Assembly (NCBI GenBank): GCA_032622095.1
Contig: CP136065.1
Coordinates: 21,814,134 to 21,878,133, forward strand
Reading direction: 5' to 3'
Length of the DNA: 64,000 bases
Origin: Siphonodentalium dalli
Lineage: Eukaryota; Mollusca; Scaphopoda; Gadilida; Siphonodentaliidae
Shown: piece by piece, positions 36,206-47,244 of the stretch
How positions within the stretch are numbered: position 1 is the first letter of the stretch
Layout of the letters: every line of letters begins with the position of its first letter
The notes under the pieces: model-generated
Told to the model about the DNA's origin: nothing
The model's database searches: none
Seen by the model: the letters and a program-made list of their open reading frames with translations, nothing else
Translations under genes and position numbers: made by a program

Positions 36206-36773
36206 AGTGTGAATGTAGTGACGCTATCCCACATGGTAGTCTAGTATCACCAAATTCACCCTCTGGGAAACTTATTCTTCTTAGGACTCAACTGCTTTGG
36301 GAGACCTGGGATCAAACTGAATTTCCCCAGTTTAATTTGGTAATGTTCACCCATTAGTCACTTCGGTTATACATTTTATCTTCTGCAAACTTCCCAGAAG
36401 TAACTAAAATCATTGTTATTTTGAGACTATATATACTTCCCAGAAGACGAGGTTTAAACAGAATGAGGTTCACAAAGAGTGAATTTGGTGTTGCTAGCCT
36501 GCTGTGCAGGATAGCATCACTAAATTCACCCGCTGGGGACCTCACTCTGCAAATGACAGACACACTATTTGCAGGCTTGTCAATGTTTACTGAATAATTA
36601 TTCTCTGTGCTGAATTTATACTGCTGAGATAAGTTGTCGATTGTGGAGACAACCCCAAATTTACCTGACTGTGGTTTAATCCATTGCATTTAACATGAAC
36701 AAGCTAGTGAAGTAAGTTGGGATAATACTGGTTTATGTTAAATTTCTCACAGAATATGTAGTGTAATTAAAAG
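36206..36773. repeat. Intronic foldback repeat shared by units A, B and C
   Basis: Contains paired blocks GTGAATTTGGTG and CACTAAATTCACC around GCTAGCCTGCTGTGCAGGAT, plus CTCTGCAAATGACAGACACA. Diverged inverted relatives occur at 47627-48060. No coding role apparent. Confidence 0.6.
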
Positions 36774-36777
36774 TTTT

Positions 36778-39080
36778 GGATTTCAAAATTCAATCCATTG
36801 GCGCGGGCTACAGGTCATACTGCTCGTCTGATCATCATGAAATTTGTCATGGATGTTAATATTGACATGTAGATGGGAACGAGTCATTTTGGGGTTGTTC
36901 GGCCAAAAAAATGGCCGTCAGCAGCCATCTTGGATTTTACTCTTTGCATGACTAAATCCTTTGGCGCGGGCTACAGGTCGTAGCTTTGGTCAGATCATCA
37001 TTAAATTTGTCATGGATGTTAATAATGACATGTAGATGGGAACGAGTCATTTTGGGGTCGTTCGGCCAAAAAACATGGCCGCCAGCAGCCATCTTGGATT
37101 TTACTCTATGCTTGACTAAATCATTTGGCGCGGGCTACAGGTCGTAGATTTGGTCAGATCTTCATGAAATTCGTCATGGATGTTAACAAAGACATGTAGA
37201 TGGGAACGAGTCATTTTGGGGTCGTTCGGCCAAAAAACATGGCCGCCAGCAGCCATCTTGGATTTTACTCTATGCATGACTAAATCCTTTGGCGCGGCCT
37301 ACAGGTCGTAGCTTTGGTCAGATCTTCATGAAATTTGTCATGGATGTTAACAATGACATGTAGATGGGAACGAGTCATTTTGGGGTCATTCGGCCAAAAA
37401 ACATTAGCGGCCAGCAGCCATCTTGGATTTTACTCTTTGCATCACTAAATCCTTTGGCGCGGGCTACAGGTCGTAGCTTTGGTCAGATCTTCATGAAATT
37501 TGTCATGGATGTTAACAATGACATGTAGATGGGAACGAGTCATTTTGGGGTCGTTCGGCCAAAAAACATGGCCGCCAGCAGCCATCTTGGATTTTACTCT
37601 ATGCTTGACTAAATCCTTTGGCGCGGCCTACATGTCGTAGCTTTGATCAGATCTTCATGAAATTTGTGATGGATGTTAACAATGACATGTAGATGGGAAC
37701 GAGTCATTTAGGGGTCATTCGGTCAAAAAACATGGCCGCCAGCAGCCATCTTGGATTTTACTCTATGCATGACTAAATCCTTTGGCGCGGCCTACAGGTC
37801 ATAGCTTTGGTCTGATCTTCATGAAATTTGTGATGTATGTTAACAATGACATGTAAATGGGAACGAGTCGTTTTGGGGTCATTCGGCCAAAACACCTGGA
37901 CGCCAGCAGCCATCTTGGATTTTACTCTTTGTATGACTAAATCCTTTGGCGCGGGGCTACAGGTCGTACCTTTGGTCCGATCTTTATGAAATTTGTCATG
38001 AATGTTGACATTGTCATGTAGATGGGAACGAGTTATTTTGGGGTCATTCGGTCCAAAAACATGGCCACCAGCAGCCATTTTGGATTTCAAAATTCAATCC
38101 ATTGGCGCTGGCTACAGGTCGTAGCTTTGGTCAGGTCTTCATGAAATTTGTTACGGATGTTAACAATCACATGTAGATGGGAACGAGTCATTTTGGGGTC
38201 GTTCGGCCAAAAAACATGGCCGCCAGCAGCCATCTTGGATTTTACTCTATGCTTGACTAAATCCTTTGGCGCGGCCTACAGGTCGTAGCTTTGTTCAGAT
38301 CTTCATGAAATTTGTGATGGATGTTAACAATGACATGTAGATGGGAACGAGTCATTTTGGGGTCATTCGGTCAAAAAACATGGCCGCCAGCAGCCATCTT
38401 GGATTTTACTCTATGCATGACTAAATCCTTTGGCGCGGCCTACAGGTCGTAGCTTTGGTCTGATCTTCATGAAATTTGTGATGTATGTTAACAATGACAT
38501 GTAGATGGGAACGAGTCGTTTTGGGGTCATTCGGCCAAAACACCTGGACGCCAGCAGCCATCTTGGATTTTACTCTTTGTATGACTAAATCCTTTGGCGC
38601 GGGGCTACAGGTCGTACCTTTGGTCCGATCTTTATGAAATTTGTCATGAATGTTGACATTGTCATGTAGATGGGAACGAGTTATTTTGGGGTCATTCGGC
38701 ACAAAAACATGGCCACCAGCAGCCATTTTGGATTTCAAAATTCAATCCATTGGCGCTGGCTACAGGTCGTAGCTTTGGTCAGGTCTTCATGAAATTTGTT
38801 ACGGATGTTAACAATCACATGTAGATGGGAAATAGTCATTTTGGGGTCATTTGGCCAAAAAACATGGCTGCCAGCAGCCATCTTGGATTTTACTCTTTGC
38901 ATGACTAAATCCTTTGACACAGGCTACATGTCGTATCTTTTGTCAGATCATCATGAAATTTGTACTGGATGTTAATAATGACATGTAAATGGGAACGAGT
39001 CTTTTTGGGGTCATTCGGCAAAAATACATGGCTGCCAGTGGCCATATTAGATTTTACTCTTTGCATAACTAGGCCTTTCA
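36778..39080. repeat. ~162-base satellite array B (about 14 units)
   Basis: Same monomer and order as array A, with three extra units. The 648-base higher-order period is repeated here (minus-strand open stretches 37773-38090 and 38421-38738). One unit near 37403 has an insertion (ACATTAGCGGCCAGC). Confidence 0.85.
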
Positions 39081-39875
39081 ACTTTCCACATTCCTAATCA
39101 CTCCATTGACTTTAACACATGAAATTATTCCCTGTCCAAGTTGAGTTGCCAATTGTTGTCTGACCATAATTAAGTTTGTCTAGAATGTTATACCGTTATT
39201 GTTTCAAAGACTTAAATTCCCTTATGGTTTTATACTTTTTGTTTTTATTCCACACCCGTTAACATAAAGCACCTCTATTCAACAGAAACACATGTATTGA
39301 ATACATATTGTATACCAAATGAGGAATATAAACCAGAACTACTCTATGTGGATATTGTTGTCAGGAGCGATGATGTAAATTACGACAACAACTAACCTCT
39401 TGAGTTGATGCCTCAACGTCATAGCAATAATTATTAACAAGTTCGGGTCAAAAGGGTCCAATTATTCGTTTTAATTTATGTGCATTTCTGTTAACGTGTG
39501 TTATCATAATCAATTGCACTTGTACTTTTGGGACATTATATTAATCAAAATAACTCCTACACAAATCATTTATAAATCAGATGATTTATTGAAGTTAAGT
39601 CTACATAAAATGACATATATGTCGTTCAACTTGCAAACTGTACAGCGACATATATGTCATTCTACTCGCCAAAGGGTTAAGAATTGGGTAAACTTGATAC
39701 AAGGGTGTAGAATAAACAAGGAATACAACTTGAATCAGGATCTCAAATCTTGTACTGAAAGAGTTGCGATGGCACATTGTTACATTTCACTTGAGTTCCG
39801 ATCTCATGAAATATATCCTATCTTTTTATTTTCCTAATTTGGTATTTCATCCATGAATTGATTGACTTTGACCAG

Positions 39876-39986
39876 GAACATGTGGAGCGATGGAGTACCA
39901 GTGTGAGGATCATACATGCGTTTACAATGGAGTGCGATGCAATGGTGTTGCTGACTGCTCAGATGGATCCGATGAACATGGCTGTG
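39876..39986 (+). CDS. Exon: LDL receptor class A module, copy B
   Basis: A 111-base exon, phase 1-1, with the same splice sites as copy A. It differs from copy A in the coding text by GATCC for GATCT (silent) and by Gly for the Asp before the last cysteine (EHGC for EHDC). All six cysteines and the SDE calcium cluster are kept, so it should still fold. Its location in a 3.9-kb tandem duplicate makes the encoded protein contain two virtually identical adjacent LDLa modules. Confidence 0.92.
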
Positions 39987-40010
39987 GTAAGATTTACATA
40001 GCCTCTCAGA

Positions 40011-40092
40011 TACAGTAATGCCCTAAGTAATCCCGAAAAGTTACCCATAATTCTGCTGTGGTTATAAGGAGTTGATTACTCAGGGCATTACA
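40011..40092. mobile_element. GTAATGCCCTAA-family MITE remnant (unit B)
   Basis: Counterpart of the remnant at 36125 in the duplicated intron; same truncated form. Confidence 0.7.
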
Positions 40093-40738
40093 GAGGGTGA
40101 ATGTAGTGACGCTATACCACATGGTGGTCTAGTATCACCAAATTCACCCTCTGGGAAACTTATACTTCTTAGGACTCAACTGCTTTGGGAGACCTGGGAT
40201 CAAACTGAATTTCCCCAGTTGAATTTGGTAATGTTCACCCATTAGTCACTTCGGTTATACATTTTATCTTCTGCAAACTTCCCAGAATTAACTAAAATCA
40301 TTGTTATTTTGAGACTATATATACTTCCCAGAAGATGAGGTTTAAACAGAATGAGGTTCCCAAAGAGTGAATTTGGTGATGCTAGCCTGCTGTGCAGGAT
40401 AGCATCACTAAATTCACCCGCTGGGGACCTCATTTACAAATGACAGACACACTATTTGCAGGCTTGTCAATGTTTACTGAATAATTATTCCCTTTGCTGA
40501 ATATATACTGCTGAGATAAGTTGTCGATTGTGGAGACAACCCCAAATTTACCTGACTGTGGTTTAATCCATTGCATTTAACATGAACAAGCTAGTGAAGT
40601 AAGTTGGGATAATACTGGTTTATGTTAAATTTCTCACAGAATATCTAGTGTAATTAAAAGTAAATCACATTTGGTATGTGTTTGTTTACGCTCATACAAC
40701 TGTTTATGAAGTTGCAAGGTCAAATGAGTCCTACTTTG

Positions 40739-40803
40739 AATTTGCACACTGTGCTTCACCCCCAGACATTTGCTGAATTTTCGTGAAGCACAGTGTGCAA
40801 ATT
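40739..40803. repeat. Perfect 21-base-arm hairpin
   Basis: AATTTGCACACTGTGCTTCA at 40739 is inverted at the other end (TGAAGCACAGTGTGCAAATT, ending 40803), loop about 23 bases. It lies directly beside the larger palindrome at 40804. Confidence 0.85.
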
Positions 40804-40950
40804 AAGAAATAAATACACGGTGTATCGGTGTGTATGGTCAAGTTGTACCACAAAAAACTGATTGTAGGACGACGCGTAGCGGAGTCCTACAATCAGTATT
40901 TTGTGGTACAACTTGACCATACACACCGATACATCGTGTATTTATTTCTT
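40804..40950. repeat. 147-base near-perfect palindrome
   Basis: Arms start AAGAAATAAATACACGGTGT and contain ATCGGTGTGTATGGTCAAGT and TGTACCACAAAA. The centre is CTGATTGTAGGACGACGCGTAG. A diverged single-arm remnant (ACACACCGATGCGTAGTGTA) is at about 57311-57330, so it is a dispersed family. Confidence 0.85.
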
Positions 40951-41786
40951 TTGTAATACGACTGAAAGTTTATGGTCACAATTCGACTGAATAGTCAACG
41001 AAATACTGCGCTCTTTCGGTCTCAGGTGAGAAAACATTTCGTGGTGTATTCGTATTGGGCGTACTCGATTTCTTTGCATGGAGTACTCTGGTAATTTGTT
41101 TGCGTAAATAATCGTTGTGATTGGCTAAAAAACGATGTGTTTTCAGCGGCGCCCGTGCCTTTCATTTAAATTGTACAGGAAATACGATTGCGGTCATTTC
41201 TGTGTTGAACGTTGTTGGGACAACATGAATATGATCATCGACTATGGACCATTTTCCTTACACAAAGCGATCTAAATGATCTAGTTTACTAAACTAATCT
41301 TATTCCCCTTCTGTACTGGTGAACAAACGCTTTCATTTTCAACTTGATTCCGAAATATCGAATATGATCGAGATTCGAATCGACGAATGCACAGCCCGGC
41401 CGCATGGATTTATTTTGTCATTTAATATACTTATTAAGTAACTTTCTTTGGTCGTAACATATATCAATATATCATAACATCATTTGGACCATATTCATTG
41501 GCAACCAAACTCGTTTCACGCGACAAATCGCTAGAAAATTCGCAAGATGTAGCAAAATTCAAAGGATTACGGGTGCGGGTGTACTCCGTTGATGCCCCGT
41601 TTGCGCGGAGTTAGAAAAGACGGGAAAGGTCGCGTGCGGCGATCTGAATAAACCGATTTTTTTCATGGTACAATTGGAAATAGTAGAATTGTACCACAAA
41701 ACTGGAACGAGATAGCCATGGTAACTCGGGCCACTGGCCAATCAGGACATGTCTTTTAAGCATAGTTAGGCAGGGTCGTATTACAA
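40951..41786. mobile_element. Probable non-autonomous TIR element, 836 bp
   Basis: TTGTAATACGAC at 40951-40962 is inverted at 41775-41786 (GTCGTATTACAA). A GGTACAATT...AATTGTACC dyad lies at about 41668-41694. GCAAATTAA also occurs at 40797-40805 and 41797-41805, so the insertion unit may actually include the palindrome at 40804. No ORF of note. Confidence 0.5.
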
Positions 41787-41904
41787 TTCAAAGTATGCAA
41801 ATTAAAAACTGGGTGACAAATAATACTGTGTGAATTTAAATACAAGTAAAGTAGTGGATTATGACTCTTGATAATTGTGACAATCTTTTTTCTTTGTCTT
41901 GTAG

Positions 41905-42027
41905 CTTGTGATCCTGGAATGTCTATGTGTCCTGGTGATGATCTTCCTTATCCCATGTGCATAAAGCAAGAATGGTTGTGTGATGGTCAAGAGGACTGCC
42001 CTCATCGTGGTGATGAAATGAACTGTG
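41905..42027 (+). CDS. Exon: divergent LDL receptor class A module
   Basis: A 123-base exon, acceptor CTTTGTCTTGTAG, donor GTGAGT, phase 1-1. It encodes CDPGMSMCPGDDLPYPMC, then CDGQEDCPHRGDEMNC. Six cysteines keep LDLa order, but the second interval is longer than usual and the last acidic cluster reads HRGDE instead of SDGSDE. The Asp and Glu of the DE pair are present, so calcium binding is plausible but less certain. It is not part of the tandem duplication and sits between copies B and C in transcript order. Confidence 0.88.
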
Positions 42028-42076
42028 GTGAGTAGCAAATAATATAGGGACTGTGGGTCAAGTAACACCTAACTTT

Positions 42077-42564
42077 TAAAGGCCCACTTAATTTTCGAAC
42101 CCTCAGATCACATATATAAAATATATGCCATATTATATACCAGTTGAAAGAGGAAGCTAGAATATATTATATTGTCAACTTATCCGGTGCAATAAACTGA
42201 ACATGCCGGTTTTTTTTTAGTTACCGATGTGTTTTTTGTTTCATCCAGATTGTAGTAAAAAAAATATTTTTTTAATGGAGGGGGAATAACTCTATATCTT
42301 AAAGACAGAGTTATTCCCCTTCCATTGAGAATACATCTTTAGTTTGAATTTTGTTGCATTCTGGGAGGCAAAACAGTGGTAATTTTCTTATGATTTCAGG
42401 TGTTTTCTATTTCTCTATGGGCATCTTCTGAGACACAAATGTTTCAAATGGTCATAAATTATAGTATTTTAATCATATTTTATGGCACATATTGTTATTA
42501 AAACTGTCTATCAAGTCACTATAAATAAAATAATTGGTGAATCGAAAATTAAGTGGGCCTTTAA
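42077..42564. mobile_element. MITE with TTAA ends, 488 bp
   Basis: TTAAAGGCCCACTTAATTTT at 42077 is inverted at 42564, with the next bases CGAA also matching. It contains an inner hairpin (GGGGAATAACTCT / AGAGTTATTCCCC near 42282-42319). TTAA at each end suggests piggyBac or Kolobok-type mobilisation. Different sequence from the TTAA MITE at 21450. Confidence 0.75.
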
Positions 42565-42828
42565 GCAATATATACCATAATGTCAACTGGAATGACTGAC
42601 ATTTATTTCTTCTGCATAAAATGTCAGTAAACACACACTCTTTTTATACTTACTGCCAGTAATGAGTTGATGTTTGTAAATTACAGTTTATTACACGCTT
42701 GTTCCCAGAAGTACAGTGAACTATAAAATAAAAGCATCATCACACATGACAAAACATGCTCTCTATGTGCCTAAATAAACCTTCTAAGTCTGTATTTTTA
42801 ATGCACAGATTCCAGGACACAAAACATG

Positions 42829-42973
42829 TAATAAACACAGAACGACACGATGTGGAAATGTGTTTGTCGATACGGCACTCATGCGGAAGTATAGAACTCG
42901 AAGAGCTTCTGCAACAGCATCAGTGCCGTATCGATAAACCCATTTACACGTCGTGTCGTTCTGTGTATTTATT
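42829..42973. repeat. ~145-base palindrome
   Basis: AATAAACACAGAACGACACG is inverted at the other end (CGTGTCGTTCTGTGTATTTATT, slightly diverged). Arms extend through TCGATACGGCACT and AGTGCCGTATCGA around a ~25-base centre. An unrelated-looking stretch at 50147 shares AATAAACACAGAACTGCACA, so the ends may be dispersed. Confidence 0.75.
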
Positions 42974-43724
42974 GCATTGCATCATAGTATGCCAAGGTAT
43001 TGGGTGACCCAAAATGATTTTCAAACTGACATTTGTCAACTTTTCTTTGAATTTCAAGTTGTTATTGTTTCAAAGACTTAAATTCCCTTATGGTTTTAAA
43101 CTTTTTGTTTTTATTCCATACCCGTTAACATAAAGCACCTGTATTCAACAGAAACACATCTATTGAATACATATTGTATACCACATGAGGAATATAAACC
43201 AGATCTACTCTATGTGGATATCTTTGTCAGGAGCGATGATGTAAATTACGACAACAACTAACCACTTGAGTTGATGCCTCAACGTCATAGCAATAATTAT
43301 TAATTAACAAGTTCGGGTCAAAAGGGTACAATTATTCGTTTTAATTTATGTGCATTTCTGTTAACGTGTGCTATCATAATCAATTGCACTTGTACTTTTG
43401 GGACATTATATTAATCAAAATAACTCCTACACAAATCATTTATAAATCAGATGATTTATTGAAATTTATGTCGTTCAACTTGCGAACTGTACAGCAACAT
43501 ATATGTCATTCTACTCGCCAATAAGTTAAGAATTGGGTAAACTTGATACAAGGGTGTAGAATAAACAAGGAATACAACTTGAGTCAGGATCTCAAATCTT
43601 GTATTGAAAGAGTTGCGATGGCACATTGTTACATTTCACTTGAGTTCCGATCTCATGAAATATATACTATCTTTTTATTTTCTCATTTTGGTATTTCATC
43701 CATGAATTGATTGATTTTGACCAG

Positions 43725-43835
43725 GAACATGTGGAGCGATGGAGTACCAGTGTGAGGATCATACATGCGTTTACAATGGAGTGCGATGCAATGGTGTTGC
43801 TGACTGCTCAGATGGATCTGATGAACATGACTGTG
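43725..43835 (+). CDS. Exon: LDL receptor class A module, copy C
   Basis: A 111-base exon with the same CCAG acceptor and GTAAGA donor, phase 1-1. I see no coding differences from copy A: same six cysteines and SDGSDEHDC end. Conservation of the exon while the surrounding unit is broken by a 2.47-kb insertion in the following intron suggests the duplication is recent. The next exon in the chain is the SRCR exon at 49785, entered in phase 1. Confidence 0.92.
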
Positions 43836-43867
43836 GTAAGATTTACATAGCCTCTCAGAGACGCAGA

Positions 43868-43947
43868 TACAGTAATGCCCTAAGTAATCCCGAAAAGTTA
43901 CCCATAATTCTGCTGTGGTTAAGGAGTTGATTACCCAGGGCATTACA
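43868..43947. mobile_element. GTAATGCCCTAA-family MITE remnant (unit C)
   Basis: Same truncated form and place as in units A and B, following the exon by about 30 bases (with an extra AGACGC). Confidence 0.7.
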
Positions 43948-44109
43948 GAGGGTGAATGTAGTGACGCTATCCCACATGGTAGTCTAGTATCACCAAATTC
44001 ACCCTCTGGGAAACTTATTCTTCTTAGGACTCAACTGCTTTGGGAGACCTGGGATCAAATTGTATTTCCCCAGTTGAATTTGGTAATGTTCACCCATTAG
44101 TCACCTCGG

Positions 44110-46585
44110 TTATACCATAGACTAAAAATAGGATAGACGTCGCACTCATGGTTATCAATCTGTAACGCTATTGGACGTCGCCATTGCTTTGGCCCTCAAG
44201 CGTTTAGGTAGTTCAGAAAAGTAGGGGGGAGATAATTTTACGTTATATTTACATCGAGTTCGCGTAGGTTGGGGAGAGATATTCGTAATAAAAGTACTTT
44301 ATACTAACTTTGTAACATTATGCATTTTAGGTGACATCAACTGAATGCCTAAGAATGCGATTTTGTTCAAGAAAAGTTTTCCTGAAATAGAAAGTGCCCG
44401 CAATTCGATGTTGTTTACGGCATAATGTCGTTGTTACGACAAGCGTTTTATTTGCCACGATTTCGTACTGGTTTAATTATACCTTAACGGACACTATAAG
44501 GGGTTCACTACTCCGTGTATATTATATACATACTATATGTCCACCTACTAATTATTACTCATTATGATTATCATTCCACGGATACATACGTGTAGTTGAT
44601 CTGTAGTTGGCTAACGACTGTACAGAGATCATATTCCACCAGTACAAAACCTGGAAACTTTTAGATGTTCTGACCATTACGACAGGGGGCTTTATAACAT
44701 TGAACAAACAAGGCAGGGAATATATTTCTTTGTTGATACATGACCCTCAATAGTCTACTTCACATTATAGGGTGGTCCCAGCTTGAGATTCCATGTATAG
44801 GGGGTCACAGTAGGGGGTTTCATCTAATAAGTTCAACAAACAGGCGTGTTTGTGGTCTTATTATATGAATTAACCTAAACATGAATGTAAAGGGTATCTC
44901 TGTCCACTATGATATTAAAATACATATCAACGAAGAATAGTTAATTGTATATATAGGCTATTTTGAAACTGTGCAATATAATCCATACAGTAATAAAATA
45001 TTTAATGATTATCGTACAATTTTGAATTTTTTTATATACTAGTATGATAACATACTTATAGTCCATTAGAGAATTACAGTTACTGAAGCTGAATGGGATC
45101 TTGAAATGCTATTGGGAGCTAGATGATACTTTTTTTCAGACTGGAGGGGACAGTCCCCGGGACTCATAATGTGCATATGGACATGGGTGCAACACATCAG
45201 TGTGGATAAGTACCATGTGGCATGTGATAGAGAGATGAACAATGTTTGTAATTTATTATTAATTTAATGATGAACTTATAAATATTATAATCATTTGTGG
45301 CTCTTTCCTTGACAGTCAATGAAACATCAGCTAGATTTTTATCCAGGATTTTCACACAAGTATAGTTAAATTCCTTCTTTATCTTGAACACATCATTGCA
45401 TTCTGCATCTCATTCTGTCTCTCTGGGTTTTTTTTTCGCCTCACGCATGTTGCACACGTAACTTTCTGACCCACCAATGTTATGAAGGTGTTGCTATTGA
45501 CATATCTGTCCACTTCCTGATATGATACAGAATTTGAAGCATTTAATTTTAATTTATAAATAATCTACAGGTTAGGCATACTGGTATACAATGAAATATC
45601 TTATATTGGGATATTTCCCATATGCAGTACTACACCACTCACCAGTACCTACATTGGCAAACCATGTTTACATATTCAGTTGTTAACACCTTTTTATGAT
45701 AGCAGTAATAAATTATCATACAAAAATAATGCTATTGCTATAATATATTAATAAATAAGGCTAATGATATTATATTTCAACACAGCTGACCAGTATGTGT
45801 ATAAATTATAATTAATGCCCACTCAGTCTCAATGTCATTTATCAACATTATGCATTATGAATGTGATTATATCATCTAATGGTCAAAAGACTATATGAAA
45901 AATATGTTATGAACAAATGATATATATTACATAAAGGGGACATGAAACAATTCAAACTATGAATAGTATAATAACTACAATATAATATAGGAGTAGGACA
46001 TGTAAACTGCCCAACTGGTGAATTGATTTGACTATTCATTTCTAAATTATTACTGTAGTACACCTGATCACACCTGGTAGTGGCATGGACATTCTTGACA
46101 TCTGACAGCTGTCATTTAAATATTTCTTCCATAAAACAAGTTTGGATCGGTACCCCATACATACATACATAATATTCAAATTACCAAATGCAACCAGGTG
46201 AGATGTATTAAATTAATTTCATTTTGAAAGTCGTTATCACATAACTTAATCCAGGTGAAAATGACAAAAATAGAATACAGAATTTCGTGTTGTTTTACTA
46301 CAAAAATGGTCTCAAACGGCATAAAAACTCACCTTTCTTACCCCACAACGGACACCCTTTGAAACGTGAGATTCTAATAATTCATGACAGTTGGTGTACA
46401 ATTAATTCAGCTGCAATAGACGCCAGATTTTCCTCTTTTTATTGCGATGAGAAAGCACTGCTTTGATTAGAAGAATCGGAGTTGAACTACCTTTAACAAT
46501 GGCGGACAGAATCTGAGTGCGTTACCGATTGGCCGATCAAATGACGTTGAGTGACGTATCTATCCTTCCTTCATCTATGGTTATA
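44110..46585. mobile_element. 2.47-kb TIR transposon inserted in unit C, no transposase
   Basis: The element proper is 44115-46580, flanked by TTATA at 44110-44114 and 46581-46585. Comparison with units A and B, which read straight through CGGTTATACATTTTATC, proves the insertion and its edges. Ends are imperfect inverted repeats: CCATAGACTAAAAATAGGAT versus the inverse of CCATAGATGAAGGAAGGATA, then GACGTC/TACGTC. The 5-base duplication and CCATAGA ends do not let me assign a superfamily. No long ORF; about 60-70% A+T. Confidence 0.78.
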
Positions 46586-47040
46586 CATTTTATCTTATGC
46601 AAACTTCCCAGAAGTAACTAAAATCATTGTTATTTTGAGACTATATATACTTCCCAGAAGATGAGGTTTAAACAGAATGAGGTTCACAGAGAGTGAATTT
46701 GGTGATGCTAGCCTGCTGTGCAGGATAGCATCACTAAATTCACCCGCTGGGGACCTCATTCTGCAAATGACAGACACACTATTTGCAGGCTTGTCAATGT
46801 TTACTGAATAATTTTTCTCTGTGCTGAATTAATACTGCTGAGATAAGTTGTCGATTGTGGAGACAACCCCAAATTTACCTGACTGTGGTTTAATCCATTG
46901 CATTTAACATAACCAAGCTAGTGAAGTAAGTTGGGATAATACTGGTTTACTAGCTGTAGTGTAATTAAAAGTAAATCACATTTGGTCTGTGTTTGTTTAC
47001 GCTCAGACAACTGTTTATGAAGTTGCAGGGTCAAATGAGT
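46581..47040 (+). repeat. Segmental duplication unit C, right part
   Basis: Continues units A/B after the transposon (TTATACATTTTATCTTATGC ... GTTTACGCTCAGACAACTG). Matches unit B up to about GGTCAAATGAGT and then diverges into a MITE. Confidence 0.78.
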
Positions 47041-47073
47041 TTCTATTCTTTTGAAATTATATAAACATTGTGA

Positions 47074-47244
47074 TTCAGTGCCAAGTCCGATTTTTGTATC
47101 AACCCATATTTCCTTGATCATATTTCAAATTTATTGATTATAATAATGTGATACATTGATGGAAAGAGCTCTAAATAAATTTGGAAATTGATCAAGGAAA
47201 TATGGGTTGATACACAAATCGGACTTGGCACTGAAAGGGTTAAA
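47074..47244. mobile_element. Palindromic MITE, CCCTTTCAGTGCCAAGT family, copy 2
   Basis: Full-length relative of 12327-12466. TTCAGTGCCAAGTCCGATTT is inverted at the right end (AAATCGGACTTGGCACTGAA), with long arms including GATACAACCCATATTTCCTTGAT-type sequence and AAGAGCTCT in the middle. Confidence 0.72.

Larger units (their letters stand above)
33381..36773 (+). repeat. Segmental duplication unit A (satellite plus LDLa exon)
   Basis: Starts at TTTTGGATTTCAAAATTCAA inside satellite array A and ends at AGTGTAATTAAAAG. The following unit B starts with the same TTTTGGATTTCAAAATTCAA. It contains most of array A, a shared intron segment, one LDLa exon, a shrunken GTAATGCCCTAA MITE and a foldback intron repeat. 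The ~493-base difference in exon spacing relative to unit B equals three satellite units. Confidence 0.8.
36774..40730 (+). repeat. Segmental duplication unit B
   Basis: Second tandem copy of unit A, in direct orientation, junction at about 36774. Satellite array, intron, exon, MITE and foldback repeat are all in the same order with a low level of substitution. It is longer than unit A by three satellite units, consistent with unequal exchange within the array. An unresolved-haplotype assembly artefact is an alternative. Confidence 0.8.
43061..44114 (+). repeat. Segmental duplication unit C, left part
   Basis: From GTTATTGTTTCAAAGACTTA onward it is collinear with 35309-36369 of unit A, including the LDLa exon and the MITE remnant. 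It lacks the satellite array. It is interrupted at 44115 by a transposon and resumes at 46581. Confidence 0.8.

Noticed and set aside
33887-38738. Repeated 105-codon minus-strand frames (KSKMAAGG...)
   Set aside because: They follow the 162-base satellite period, a multiple of three; no start context, splice site or known domain. Kept only as a finding to test.
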